64,000 bases of DNA from Proteles cristata cristata (Eukaryota; Chordata; Mammalia; Carnivora; Hyaenidae). The notes under the pieces are model-generated. The model made no database searches. It was not told the DNA's origin and saw only the letters and a list, made by a program, of their open reading frames with translations. The position numbers and the translations under genes are program-made. This document shows, in pieces, positions 33,439 to 45,330 of this stretch (positions within the stretch are counted from its first letter, which is position 1; every line of letters begins with the position of its first letter). The DNA lies in the NCBI GenBank assembly GCA_017311185.1, contig JAESUZ010003164.1, positions 682,001-746,000 of the forward strand, given 5' to 3'.

Positions 33439-33454
33439 TTTTACCTATTTTAAT

Positions 33455-34245
33455 TGATATATATGTTTATATATCCAAATATATAAAGTGATATATATGC
33501 TGATTATAAAGTAGAAAATAAGATAATGAATACTCATGAGTATTGCATCCAAGCTTATAACTAGAACCTTATTAATAACTGCATATACTTCAGTGTTCCT
33601 CATCTTCTATTACCTCTATCGCAGTCCAGAAGTACTCAGGATCCTACTATTTAAGAAAACAAATCAAAAGGATATTAGTATCACTTGTGAATCACACATG
33701 GAAGTTAACCATGATTCAGATCCTGGGGCTAGTTCTAAACCTTTAAACATTCTGTTAAATGCTGTATTAATTCCTCCCTCACAGATGAGCTTCAAAGTTT
33801 AGACGAGGTGCAGAAGGAGAAAGCCCAGTCATTTCTCAGAACCTCGCACACAGTAGGTGTGTTGCCTCTGATTAGGAAAGAAGAGACCCGGAGGAAACGG
33901 GGAGAAGGAAGGTGGCAGAGGTGGGGTGGAGTTTTTCCAGCCCAGCCAAAGCAGAGCGAATACTGAGCAAACGACTGCTGGCCGGCATTCTTGTGTGTGA
34001 GAAAGTAAGAAGGTGTGCTGAGCGAGACAGAGCTGGTGAAGACAGATTATCCTCTTCTGTGATCTTGGACTCTGCTATGATATGTCATTACTGATGCATA
34101 TAAAACCAGTGCCCAAGCATTTTATATTTATAATTTTTATAATCAAATGTTTGTTCAAACTACAGCACTCAGGTAAGGATGTAGAAAAGCTACCCTGTCA
34201 TACATACAAGTTGTTCCTTTAGATAAAGATCATTAAAATGTAGAG
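33455..34245. other. unannotated sequence
   Basis: An 88-codon frame at 33536-33802 starts with a hydrophobic run but has no supporting context. No repeat recognised. Confidence 0.4.
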
Positions 34246-34249
34246 TTAC

Positions 34250-34445
34250 CCTTTTATTTATTTATACCACGTCATTAGGATTTAAGCCACTAGAACATGC
34301 TTATGTTAGAGTAATTTACACTCCAGTGACTCAGGCTAAATAAAGGGATCCATGTTATTTATGTTTATCTAGTTTAGTGATGCATCCCCAGGACCCATCC
34401 ACATGTCTGGCATATGGTCGATGTTCAACCATATTTACTGAATAA
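34250..34445 (+). mobile_element. L2 LINE 3' end, sense
   Basis: CATTAGGATTTAAGCCACTAGAAC, CATCCCCAGGACCCATCCACATGTCTGGCATATGG and CAACCATATTTACTGAATAAG follow the L2 3' end. Confidence 0.6.
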
Positions 34446-34584
34446 GTGTCTAAGAAATCAAAATTTTCCAGAACCCAAGCATCCAAGTTGCTTTCTGGCT
34501 TTGGAATAACAAATATACACGTAGGCAAGAAGACGGCATATTCCTAAATAAATTATCATGAGTCAGAAACTTATTTTGACTAAT

Positions 34585-34720
34585 GTTTCCAAAACCTGGC
34601 CACTGAACAGAATTGTCTGGAAATTTATAAATATAAACTCCTGGACCCAACACAGGAGAATCTCAGTCAGTAGATCTATATTTATGTTTCTTCTCCTTAG
34701 TTGAAGTCTAACTTTATCTG
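34585..34720 (+). mobile_element. MER5A-like hAT DNA transposon remnant
   Basis: ACAGAATTGTCTGGAAATTTATAAATATAAACTCCTGGACCCAAC and GGAGAATCTCAGTCAGTAGATCTATA match the MER5A core (CAGAATCACCTGG...CCTGGGCCCCACC...TCTGATTCAGTAGGTCT). Terminal inverted repeats are not clear. Confidence 0.6.
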
Positions 34721-34724
34721 CACC

Positions 34725-35485
34725 TTGATAATCTGCTATATAAATTAAATTAGAAGCAATCATTACAACATCCATTGCCCAAGCATACTTTTTCATGAAT
34801 GAATATTCCATAATTTACATTACTCTTTATTTTCATTGAACACTTAGATTATTTGCATTCTTTCTATCACAATGATATATTTAAAAGTTAATTGGTACAT
34901 TTAAAGGAGGTGTATTTCAAGAAGGTATATGTGTTGACCAAGTTTTTTTAAGGTACATTTTTGTTGGACTGTTTCCCCTGGTTTGCTTTTTCCTGAGGTT
35001 TTTTTCCAGGTTTGCTTATCAAAATCTACTTCCTTATTTGCAAAGTATCCAAGCAACTGTCAAGTTCTAGGCCTTGTTTCTCCCTAGCATGATGCAATGG
35101 GAGAGATGTTGCCAGAGTAAAGAGACCAGCGAAACAAGTTACGTCCACCTTCAATTTGTAGCGTTAAGTATTATAGGGTAAGTATCATAGAGCTCTATAA
35201 ACATCCCACCAAATCCTGTTCTGATTTTCTTTTCAAAATATGTCAAACTCCTCTGCTCTTTTCCAAAATACTGTGGTTACTCAAATCTGGAACTTCAACC
35301 TCATACCTTGAGTACTGAGAATAATTCTTACAATAGTCTTGACCGTTCTCCAGACTGAATTTCTACCCCAAACCAAATCATTCTGTTAGTAATGTAAAAT
35401 TTTCAAACAGGTAAAATTATGACTATCATTCAAATATAAAATGAACAGGCATCAAAGTGAGGGAATCCATGACTGAGGGAATCAA
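34725..35485. other. unannotated AT-rich sequence
   Basis: Nothing recognised. Confidence 0.45.
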
Positions 35486-35504
35486 TGTTAAAAGGAGTTC
35501 GAAG

Positions 35505-35726
35505 TGGGGGTCTCCTGGGTGGTTCAGTTGGTTAAGCGTCCAACTTTGGCTCAGGTCATGACCTTGTGATTCATGAGTTGGATGGAGCCTCGTGTTGGAC
35601 TCTGTGCTGACAGCTTGGAGCCTGGAGCTTGCTTTGGATTCTGTGTCTTCCTTTCTCTCTGCCCCTCCCCTGTTCACACTCTGTCTCTCTCTGTCTCTCT
35701 CTTAAAAATAAATAGAAAAAAACATT
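35505..35726 (+). mobile_element. SINEC_Fc-type SINE
   Basis: GGTCTCCTGGGTGGTTCAGTTGG, a diverged B box (GAGTTGGATGGAGCC), GGAGCCTGGAGCTTGCTTTGG and a CT tract with AAAAATAAATAG. The imperfect duplication is AAAAGGAGTTCGAAG/AAAAGTACTTCAAAG. Confidence 0.92.
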
Positions 35727-35753
35727 AAAAGTACTTCAAAGGAGAACAGAATA

Positions 35754-35850
35754 TGTATATATATATATATACACACACATATATATATATACATATGTAA
35801 TATATATACATATGTATGTATAGGTATACATAGATGTGTATGTGTGTCTA
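35754..35850. repeat. (TA)n/(CA)n compound microsatellite
   Basis: Alternating TATATA and CACACA with TATGTATG variants over about 100 bases. Confidence 0.9.
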
Positions 35851-35854
35851 TAAA

Positions 35855-36385
35855 ATCAAGAATGCTAAACTGCAGTTGCTAGTCAATGCAAAACTGATCA
35901 ATATCCCATAAGATAATAAAATGTGGTGTTTGGACTCATCTTTGCTAGAGAACAGAAATCAATTGTATCAAAATTTATTTATATCACCATCAGATTTCTA
36001 CAACCCAAGTTCTTTCCTCACTGAGTTGCAACAGTCAATATGAACAATCAAAGGTGAATATTCCTGTACAATCAGATAAGTCCACCATTTCACTGAAAAA
36101 AACACCCAGTAGTCACTTCTGTATTAAGTTTTTATTATTGCTTTTATTTCTGTTTCTGCTTTTAAAATAGAGCCTACATCATGCCTTTCCCCCTGCATCT
36201 GAATTAATTATCCCTCCACTCAATCCAGGTCAGTGTTTGTCATTTCCTGCACATTCCGTAAGTTTCTTTCTCCACTATACAACCTTCCTTCAAAATAATT
36301 CAGCCAACCTGCCTTTGTTTGGCACAGATTGTGGTGAATATATTTTCTATCGTCATGAGAATTTGCAGTCTAAAATGCTTTTCTC
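35855..36385. other. unannotated sequence
   Basis: No gene recognised. Its right part may belong to the L2 that follows. Confidence 0.4.
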
Positions 36386-36389
36386 TTTT

Positions 36390-36590
36390 CTCCATGAGCT
36401 TAACTGCTCTTTCTCATTCAGTACTCATAAAATTCCGCTACTCCCACAAGAAGCCTTCTCCAGCTGCACCGGCCACCAGCAAACCTAGCCTGCCACAGAT
36501 GGAAGGTATCATTGTGGGCTTAGAAGTTCTGATTGGTTTAGGCAAACATTAAGGACAGGGACTCTGCTTAAGCCTTTTATTGTTAATAAC
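36390..36590 (+). mobile_element. L2 LINE 3' region, sense, diverged
   Basis: TCATTCAGTACTCATAAAATTCCGCTACTCCCACAAGAAGCCTTCTCCAGC and ACATTAAGGACAGGGACTCTGC follow the L2 order (TCAGGTCTCAGCTCAAATGTCACC...GAAGCCTTCCC...GGGCAGGGACTTTG). Confidence 0.5.
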
Positions 36591-36599
36591 TTCATGTTA

Positions 36600-37635
36600 A
36601 TAAAAACATGACTTTTTTGTTTAAAACTGGTAACTATTCCTTAAAACGCAGGGATTATATATAAGGCTCAATGATTCTTCCAGTCTCTGGAGCACTTTTG
36701 CTATCAAACTTTTTTGATGTGGCTAATTGAGTTTATTCCAATTTATGATTCAAGAAGCTTTGATTTCAGAGTGATAGCTGTCATGTAAATATAGATTAAA
36801 ATGAGCATAAATATGCAGGTGCTGATCTATAAAAAACATCTGTACTGTGAAGCAAACCACTTCTAAAACTGACGGAGAAAATTTTCTGGAGTAGGAAGTA
36901 GGGATGGTTACAATCCAAGTGTTTGATAAAGAGACTGCTATTCCCTTAATTCCTTAATTTATTGAGAGCTTCTAACCACAGTGGCAACCTGATTCTCTTC
37001 TGTTAAGAATGAGTGGGTAAAAGTTACACATCTCTATGAGGCTGTGCTTTACAAAATGAAACCAAGATAAAATATAGTTCCATAGGGTTAAAATATTGGC
37101 ATAAAGCAATTTCAAGTCCCTGGTGATATTATTATGGGTCTCTATTTGTAATAGTAGATCCGAATGGTTTCAAATACTTTCAGTGGAAATAGAAGATATG
37201 ATCTGAATACAAAATCAAATGAGCATCTACCACTGCACTTTTAATGTTGATAGTTGTATCACTGTGTTAATAACTTCTGGAAATGAACATGGTGCAAGTC
37301 TCAGTAAGGAGGTTGTTTTATAATTTAGAATCTGGTGCTCTATTGTAAAAATTTCTTAGGAGGTATATGCATCCTTTACTTTCCCTCAGAAGCACAATAC
37401 TAAGTTTAGGTAGAGTCAAATTGCTTGCCTCATTGGTTAAAGGTAGATGATTAGGAATAAAATGACAATGAATTTACACTTAGGACTGAATGGATGAGAT
37501 CATTACCTAATGACTACGACTACATTAGAGTAAGGAAGAGCTTCATTTCCATCTGTCCTTAGTCGTCCAATCTAGTTGACTAAACACCATAAAGGCTGAG
37601 TCACTAAGGCAAATAGGCAAAAATGGAACATATAC
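36600..37635. other. 1 kb without recognised genes or repeats
   Basis: AT-rich; nothing recognised. Confidence 0.5.
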
Positions 37636-37641
37636 TCAAAT

Positions 37642-37852
37642 GATTTTTTAAATTTTTTACTTATTTATTTTTTATTTTATGAGAGAGAGTGCACATGAGC
37701 AGAGACGGGGCAGAGGGAGAGAGAGAACCTTAAGTAGATTCCATGCTCAGCACGGAGCCAATGCAAGCTCAGATCTCACAATCATGATATCCTGACCTCA
37801 ACAGAAATCAAGAGTTCCATGCTTAAGCGACTGAGCCATCCAGGTGCCCCTC
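37642..37852 (-). mobile_element. SINEC-type SINE, antisense
   Basis: Reversed older subtype: TTTATGAGAGAGAGTGCACATGAGC, AGAAATCAAGAGTTCCATGCTTAAGC and GAGCCATCCAGGTGCCCC. The flanking duplication is weak. Confidence 0.9.
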
Positions 37853-37859
37853 AAACAAA

Positions 37860-38420
37860 TTTGTTTAAAGTATCTTGCTTTCTTCCTGAGCTCTCTTCCT
37901 ACACCCTTCCTTGTCCTTGTTGTGAGAACTGAAAATGAATTCAGTGAACAAACAATGCAATTTGAAGTAATGGAGACTAAAGTTGTTTCATTTTTGGCCA
38001 TTTATCATGAAATTATAGAAATCACACTCCTAGCACTTTTACACTCCCTCTGAAAATAAAAGACCAATACATTGGAGCAAGGTCCAATTATGGCTGCTAA
38101 ATTATAGCTGCTATAAACAATTCTGAAACCAAAGACTTTATGACTGGCCGACCCAGGTAACCAAAGCATTAGAAGAGTTGCCAAGATGAAAAATTAAAAA
38201 GCTACCCACTTTCTGTAAGAGTGGAACAGCAAAAATCTGAATGGAAAAAATAGCAGGGGCTTGAAAACACATATCATGCCAGAAAAATAATAAGTATGAT
38301 TTTAACAGAATTGATGAACAAACTGTACTCAAGAGCCAATAGGGAAGCTATTTTCATGGAATTTGCTCCACGTGAGGAAGAACAATCATTTTGGATTTGA
38401 TATTAAATCATCTGCTTCCT
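37860..38420. other. unannotated sequence
   Basis: Nothing recognised. Confidence 0.45.
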
Positions 38421-38431
38421 TACATCATTTC

Positions 38432-38652
38432 TTTTTTTTAAATTTTTAATGTTTTATTTTCATTTTTGAGAGAGAAAGACAGAGCGAGTGGGGGAGGGGC
38501 AGAGAGAGAGAGGGAGACACAGACTCTGAAACAGGCTCCAGGTTCTGAGTGGTCAGCACAGAGCCTGATGCACGGCTTGAACTCACGAGCTGCGAGATCA
38601 TGACCCGAGCCAAAGTCAGACGCTCAACCAACTGAGCCACCTTGGTGCCCCA
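38432..38652 (-). mobile_element. SINEC_Fc-type SINE, antisense, first of a tandem pair
   Basis: Full length, with CTTGAACTCACGAGC, GATCATGACCCGAGCC and GAGCCACCTTGGTGCCCC. The duplication CATCATTTC/CGTCATTTC flanks it. Confidence 0.93.
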
Positions 38653-38665
38653 CCGTCATTTCCTT

Positions 38666-38883
38666 TTTTTAAAGTTCATTCATTTATTTTGAGAGAGAGT
38701 ATATGTGTGTGACCAGGGGGAGGGGCAGAGAGAGAGAGAGAGAGAGAGAGAATCCCAAGCAGGTTCTGCGCTGTCAATACAGAGCCCAACTGGGCGGGGC
38801 TCCGTCTCAGGGACTGTCAGATCACGATCTGAGCCGAAATCAAGAGTTAAACGCTTAACTGATTGAGCCACCCAGATGCCCCT
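38666..38883 (-). mobile_element. SINEC-type SINE, antisense, second of a tandem pair
   Basis: The older AAATCAAGAGTTAAACGC subtype, only about 14 bases from the preceding SINE and in the same direction. It holds a (GA)n tract at 38727-38752. Confidence 0.92.
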
Positions 38884-38889
38884 TCTGGC

Positions 38890-40625
38890 ACCATTTCAAT
38901 GGGAAAAATGGCTTTTGTAACTATTAAAATTTAATATTTGCTTTATATGTTGCAAAATCTGTATGACAAGATCATGGGGCTATTTGCTATCACAGTCAAT
39001 GTCCTTTCTAATACATACATAAGGTTCCTAATAAAAACATAAGTTTGGTGCCCAGTAATGTTCATATATTTCATGAATGTTTAGTTCTTTATGTTTCTTA
39101 CCAGTACCAGCTGCTTACCAGTTACATACTTGACCAAAAGTAGTTTAAAGCATTAAAATACCTCTCTTGTCTGCATAATAGGATTGAATAATTGGTGACC
39201 AGGAAACATCTTCTTAAAAGTACCCAGATAATTCTCATGTTGGTTGTACAAGATCATACTTTAAGAAAAAAGTGCTTTAAAGAATCACCACGTCATGGAT
39301 GCTGGTATTCTTTTTTTAAATGTATCTTTGATGTGGGTATGATGACATTCATCTCCCAGGTATCCATGGTACTTGAAGGGAGAGACTTGACATAACTTAT
39401 CTAAAAGAGTAGAGAATGTAAGTATTGATAATTGGCTCTCCAATATATTATTTACTTTACTAACGTTCCTTAATATAATTTTAAAGAGAAGTGATGTTCT
39501 TAACCACATTCTGGGTAGGCTGTGCAAAAAGATGGCCCCATAATATGCTGAATCATTGAGAAGAGATCAAATTGATGGTTCTCTATTACAAGCTTTTAAA
39601 ATATGGTTGGTATATTACTGTAATATCAAAATCTTGAAATAAGACTCTTGGTCCCATTATGCCAATGTTGGATGATGCCACATTGACTGGAATTTTCCAA
39701 ACAGAAGAAAGATTCAAAATGACAGTGGAGGGCAAAACAAATGATCATATAATTGACTAAAACCTCAGCCAGCTAGGATACTCTATTCACTCTCCAAACA
39801 CAAGAATGCAACAAAAAACACAAGAGCATGGACTAGTCTCAGACAAGAAACGTTTAGTGCACATGCCAGGGTTTCAAAAGAACCCTGGGCACATTCCCAC
39901 ATTGCCCTACCAATGACCAGAACTGTGATTTTTCGAAAATGGCTCCAAGACCAGAAGCTTTTGTGTGCCGGTGGAAACTATTCACCCTTTAATTTTCAAA
40001 CAAGTGATTTCTTCCACTTGAACTTCTTCTGGGCCCCAGATAGACACTGCTAATGTACCTTTAAAAACGAGAAGGCTAATTTTAAAGAAGTAGTGCATGG
40101 AAGTGTAAGACTAGTTCATTAAATGTGCATCATTGGTGTTGGTTCTCAATCTTAGCTTTTTTCTCCCCTCATTGGGCACACACCACTTTCATTAACATTC
40201 AGGGAGTTTCACAGATGCATTAAGGAGAAGAAAGTTCTTCCAGAGTAATGAGGCCAGAAGTGCATCACATTATTGCTTCTCCCTCTTGCTTCACACTTAC
40301 ATTCAATACCCACTCTGCTTTCCCCAGATAAGTCTTCTCAGCCTTATTTTCTAAACACAGATATATGAAGCCACTCTTTGTTAGTTCACGTCCCCTGCTA
40401 CTATAATTTCACAGAAACCTAAACACACTGGAATATGTATTTTTGTAATGAGAGGAATGATTTAAATGATTTCCTTTAGCATTGGCTAACTTCCATAATC
40501 AGAAATGTGTGGAATTCTGACTATAAATTTGCTAGGGGCTATTAAAGAACTAACAGAAGAAAGGCCCTGCTGTGTCTGTGCTTACAATTTAAAGAAATAA
40601 AGCAAATAATATAATAAGCATAATA
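38890..40625. other. 1.7 kb without recognised genes or repeats
   Basis: AT-rich; short frames only. Confidence 0.5.
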
Positions 40626-40629
40626 ATTT

Positions 40630-40865
40630 GCATTGTATAGCTTTTGTGATTAACAAATTGCTTTCCTGTGCCTTATTTCAAAAGCCAGTGCTCCAAACAA
40701 CCTTAAAGGATGTACAACCACCAATGCTATGTACAGACTCACTGAAATTTATAGAGGTTTTAAGTGACTCAGGATCACAGGTCAGGGGACCAGCAGCCAG
40801 AGCTATGTTTGTGTTTGCTGACTCCTATACCAGTGCTCTTTCCATGGGCCAAGTTAATACGACAT
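40630..40865 (-). mobile_element. MIR SINE, antisense, diverged
   Basis: GGTTTTAAGTGACTCAGGATCACAGGTCAGGGGACCAGCAGCCAGAGC and GACTCCTATACCAGTGCTCTTTCC match the reversed tRNA-like half of MIR. Confidence 0.65.
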
Positions 40866-40869
40866 TTTG

Positions 40870-41315
40870 ATAGTTGCTTGTATATTATCCCATGGGTGAA
40901 AAGATTAGATTGCTGGCCCACTGAGAAGAACAATAAAAGCCTTTCTTATACTATTTGCATAGTTTTCTGATAGTTGATGGAGTTCAGCTTGCTGAGGGGA
41001 AAGAGATAGAGACAAACAGAAAGACCTATTTTGAACAGAAATTGAGGCAAGCGGAAGGAGAGCGAGGGGGGTGAAGGAGACCAAGCAAACACCAGATGCC
41101 CTAGAAGGATCACAGAATATTGTAGGAAAGACAAAATCTGGAGGTGATTCTCCATGAAATAATGTCACACCAAATGGTTTAGAGAGGATGATATTTGCCA
41201 TTTCTAAAGGCAGGGGCACTTTGGAGTTCTCTTTACAAGTGTGTTAAAGGGGGAAAAAATCCATGGCTCAAAGTAAAAACTGACCAAATCCTTTTTATAT
41301 CTGAAGGGAATCTAA
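40870..41315. other. unannotated sequence
   Basis: A 104-codon minus-strand frame at 40905-41219 has no domain or repeat I recognise and overlaps a second frame. Confidence 0.4.
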
Positions 41316-41330
41316 AACGATCTGGGGTAG

Positions 41331-41425
41331 GGGTACCTGAGTGGCTCAGTCGGTTGAGCAACTGACTCTTGATTTTGCCTCAAGTCATGATCCCCGAGTC
41401 ATGGGATTGAGCCCATACATAAGAT

Positions 41426-41456
<31 letters not shown>

Positions 41457-41508
41457 GCCCCTCCCCTCCAAATAACTTACATACATACACACATATATAC
41501 ATTAAATA
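41331..41508 (+). mobile_element. older carnivore SINE
   Basis: GGTACCTGAGTGGCTCAGTCGGTTGAGCAACTGACTCTTGATTTTGCC marks the older subtype. The right arm is shortened into (CT)n and (CATA)n. A perfect duplication ATCTGGGGTAG is at 41320-41330 and 41509-41519. Confidence 0.92.
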
Positions 41509-41524
41509 ATCTGGGGTAGAAACT

Positions 41525-42685
41525 GAGAAATACACGTTAACTATTGGGAAGAAAGAAAAGTGCTAGAAACCTGGACCACAGTGAGAACATGAAGAAGCCA
41601 GCTCAGGAGGGAGGACGTCCATCAGTGAAGGGTCAAAGATCTTACTTTCTGAAGTCTGAGCTCTGGGATACACAGTACCATTTATCCCACGAGTCAGTAA
41701 AATGAGAGAAAGAAAGCGTCTACGTTTAATGTTTCCTGAAACCCTATGATTCTAAAGATTAGGGTTGGAAATCTCTGAAAATAAAAAAACCCAGAAGGTA
41801 GTCGATCCATATTAATTTAATTAAACTAAGACACAGTCAAGAGTAATATATCTGGCTTATATGAACTTCTGCCTCTTTTGACTAGTCAATGTCAACCAGG
41901 ACACATTTAGCTGCCTTATGTTAATGGATAAATTCTGTTTCGCTGATGTTTGGATAACGATTTGCTGAAATATCTCCGGGTGCTTAAAACAGCAACAATG
42001 CCTAGTTCTGATGGTGGGCAGATAACTCATTTTCTCAAAACCAGATAGGATGCTTGTCTCACCTTTTCTCAGGTTCGCTCTTTCATTCAAGCCGATAAAA
42101 CAGGAGAAGAAATATTTAAATGAGTTTCATACTTCTGGTCTTCAGGCCAGAAGTAACCAATGAGCTCGCTTGCTGACTGACCTTGTAGCTTGGTTATACT
42201 CAAGTGCCAGACTTTAAGTGAAGCAGAACCTAGCTCATTTTTATTTATTTTTATTTAACTTAATTGGATGTGTAATTTTATATTACACAAGGACAAGTTT
42301 TAAAACAGGTTGCTTTTTGGCTTAATTTGGGAAAACCATTAAGCCATTCTGTTTCACCTTTGGGTTATTAAGACAATCTTTAAACAATGTTTCTAACTAT
42401 TTCAGAATCTCCCAAAACACAGATAGACTAATTATTGCAGTTACATAGATTGTAGTTTTCCTTTGTGTCAAACCAATGTTCTAGGTTCTGAATACTTCTT
42501 TTTAGCGTATACAACAACAAAGAAAGCTTAAAAATGCTTAACCAAATGGTTAATACAAATAAAGCAAAACAAATGTGAGTGTTTTCTTTGAGTTTCACGT
42601 TATGTTAATATAATATATGCTGATGATTTTAAAGAATAATTTCCACAAGCCTGAAGTTCTACTTGTACGTAAATCAGGTATGTGT
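41525..42685. other. 1.2 kb without recognised genes or repeats
   Basis: Nothing recognised; AT-rich on the right. Confidence 0.5.
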
Positions 42686-42703
42686 GTAACATTAATCCCT
42701 TTT

Positions 42704-42951
42704 TATTTTTTTATTTATTTTTTAAAAATTTGTTAATGTTTTACTTATTTTTTTGAGAGAGAGAGAAACAGACAGAAGACAGTGTGAGCAGGAGAGGGTC
42801 AGAGAGAGAGAGGGAGACACAGAACCAGGAACAGGCTCTAGGCTCTGAGCTGTCAGCATAGAGCCTGATGCAGGGCTCGAACCCACGAACCGTGAGATCA
42901 TGATCTGAGTCGAAGTCAGACACTTAACTGACTGAGCCACTTAGGCGCCCC
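42704..42951 (-). mobile_element. SINEC_Fc-type SINE, antisense, full length
   Basis: It has GGGCTCGAACCCACGAACC, GAGATCATGATCTGAGTCG and GAGCCACTTAGGCGCCCC. The duplication CATTAATCC(C/A)TTT is at 42690-42703 and 42952-42965. Confidence 0.94.
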
Positions 42952-42969
42952 CATTAATCCATTTATAGA

Positions 42970-43415
42970 TCCAGGGTGAGGACAAAGGATGGCTTTTTAA
43001 AACATAAAATTTATGGCCAAGATTTCTTCCTATTTATGGCATGATCTAGGAATACCAAAGTGATGACTTTACTGATATTTTGATTCTATTTGCCGTCGGA
43101 AGAGAAAACAGTATTCAGACCTTTAAAGTGATATAGTTTATGTTCACAGCTATTCAGTCTCTTTTCCTACAAATCATGTGTTTCTCTGCTCCATTTGCAA
43201 TGCAAAGTGAAGTTTTCCCTCTGCCTTCCTCATTAATTTAAATGATCAGTCAAATATGTTTATGAGACCTAAGTAAAGAAATATAATTTTCATCCTGACC
43301 TGAGCTTCACAGGGTTTTTATCTCCTAAGGGAGGATATGCTCAACTTTATCACCAACGTTGTAAAACATGAAGGTTTTGCAGTGTAGGATTGAATGATTT
43401 CTCTACACTTTCATG
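42970..43415. other. unannotated sequence
   Basis: Nothing recognised. Confidence 0.45.
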
Positions 43416-43435
43416 CTCTCCTTTTGTTGGTTTTT

Positions 43436-43646
43436 AAAGTTTTTTTCAATGTTTATTTATGTTTGAGAGAGAGACAGAGTGCAAGCTGATGAGAGGCAGA
43501 GAGAGAGGGAGACACAGAATCTGAAACAGGCTCCAGGCTCTGAGCTAGCTGTCAGCACAGAGCCACACGTGGGGCTCGAACTCACAAACCGTGAGATCAT
43601 GACCTGAGCCAAAGTAGTTTAACCAACTGATCCACCCAGGCACCCC
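43436..43646 (-). mobile_element. SINEC_Fc-type SINE, antisense, full length
   Basis: Reversed landmarks with a perfect 17-bp duplication TCCTTTTGTTGGTTTTT at 43419-43435 and 43647-43663. Confidence 0.96.
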
Positions 43647-43664
43647 TCCTTTTGTTGGTTTTTG

Positions 43665-44188
43665 AACTACTTGAAACTGTTTTTATTTATGCCACTTTTA
43701 ATTTGTAGCGATAAGAAAGTTGTTGGTGACTTCTTTTAAGCAAAAGGAGAAAAACTGCATTCCTTAGAGATTGAAGCAAAAATAGACTTGAATATTTGGA
43801 TAGCTGTATACTCACCCAGGTAATTCTCCAACAAAATACTGTTCAGTGCTTGCGTGCTTAGAATAGTTCTTACCTTAGTCATCCTGTGACTTAGGAGAAT
43901 AATGCTCTATCATCCTCTGATCACCCAGCTGTGACAGTGTGAATGTTCTTAGGACATTTGCTGGCAAACAGGAGTACTGAAGCAGCAAAAACAATGGTAT
44001 CAGCAATAGTGTATAAGTAGCCAAGCTTCCTGGGCATTTGGGTCTAATAAATTGAAGTCCAAAAAAAAAAAAAAGTGCAGTGGTTGTGAGGTCAGTAATT
44101 ACCACAAGTGTTTTCTAGATTGAGTCTGCTGGAGACATACTAGGTTGAAAAATGGTCTAAAATGGAGGTTTGTGGGACCTAGTGAGGA
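43665..44188. other. unannotated sequence
   Basis: Contains a 15-A run near 44060. No gene recognised. Confidence 0.45.
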
Positions 44189-44191
44189 TAA

Positions 44192-44350
44192 TGAAGAAGG
44201 AAGGAAGAAAGAAATGAAGGAAGGAAAGAAGGAAGGGAGGAAGGGAGAAAAGAAAAGAGGAAGGAAGGAAGGAAGGAAGGAAGGAAGGAAGGAAGGAAGG
44301 AAGGAAGGAAGGAAGGAAGGAAGGAAGGAAGGAAAGGAGGGAGGGAGAAT
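44192..44350. repeat. (GGAA)n microsatellite
   Basis: About 160 bases of GGAA-type repeat with a pure core of roughly 19 GGAA units (about 44260-44336), interrupted on both sides. It gives artefactual basic frames on + and serine/phenylalanine frames on -. Confidence 0.95.
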
Positions 44351-44369
44351 GGAAGGGAATAATAACTAA

Positions 44370-44545
44370 CATATATATCACTTTCTTCTGTCGGGCAAAT
44401 GTTTTATGTATTTTATCTTAATTCATCACTGCCTCGACCCTATGAGATGACCCTATTATTACCTTCATTTTTCAGCTGTGAAAATGAGGAACAGAAAGTT
44501 TCAATAATTTTTCTAGCTAGTAACAGAATCACTGTGCCTTGATTA
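44370..44545 (-). mobile_element. MIR SINE, antisense
   Basis: TTCATCACTGCCTCGACCCTATGAGATG then CCTTCATTTTTCAGCTGTGAAAATGAGGAACAG follow reversed MIR. Confidence 0.75.
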
Positions 44546-44549
44546 AAAA

Positions 44550-45100
44550 ATGTGCAATGTTAGCTTTGTTCTTCACTGACATAGGCAAATATGATTTACT
44601 ATATATTTACCAGATGGGACCTCAGAAGTTTGATAAACTTAACCCCTTCTCATCTCATTATTGTTTAAAAGAGCACAAAGTTCTTGGTGATCTAAAAATT
44701 TATTACATATCAGAAAGAAAAGTATGGTGGAGGAGAAATGGATCAAAAAATTGACTGAAAAAATTGACAGACCAGTTGATTACACAAACTATCAATGTTG
44801 CTGTAGTTTAATATTTATTCCTTCATTTGTTCAAAACAGCAGTCTCTAAAGGAACTGACACCAAAATAAATAATTTTACACATATTCTCTTAAGATTTTC
44901 ACTCCGTCATGTCAACAATAAAGTCAACTTACTTCAGCCAACAACATCCTGAGAATGAGAAACCCTTTAACTGTTAAGCCAGCATTATATTATTTGAGAT
45001 TTCAAGTAAAACTGAATACATGAAAACAAATATAGTAAATCTACATGAAAGACATAAATATCCTATGATTTGCACATACTTATAAATGTTGAAAGAATGT
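44550..45100. other. unannotated AT-rich sequence
   Basis: Nothing recognised. Confidence 0.45.
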
Positions 45101-45113
45101 TAGAAGTTGTCTT

Positions 45114-45322
45114 TTTAAAAATTTTTCAATGTTTATTTGAGAGAGAGAGACAGAGCTTGAGCAGAAGAGGGGCAGAAGAGAAGGAGATACAAAATCCAAA
45201 GCAGGCTCCACATTCTGAGCTGTCATCACAAAGTCTGACATGGGGCTTGAATCCACGAACCACAAGATCATGACCTAAGGAGAAGTTGGATGCTTAACCA
45301 ACTGGGCCAGCCAGGCACCCCA
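45114..45322 (-). mobile_element. SINEC_Fc-type SINE, antisense
   Basis: Reversed full-length SINE ending CCAGCCAGGCACCCC. A perfect 12-bp duplication AGAAGTTGTCTT is at 45102-45113 and 45323-45334. It landed at the very edge of the MaLR LTR to its right. Confidence 0.95.
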
Positions 45323-45330
45323 AGAAGTTG

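Noticed and set aside
44145..44381. Basic lysine/glutamate/glycine frame and the opposing serine/proline/phenylalanine frame
   Set aside because: Both are translations of the GGAA microsatellite.
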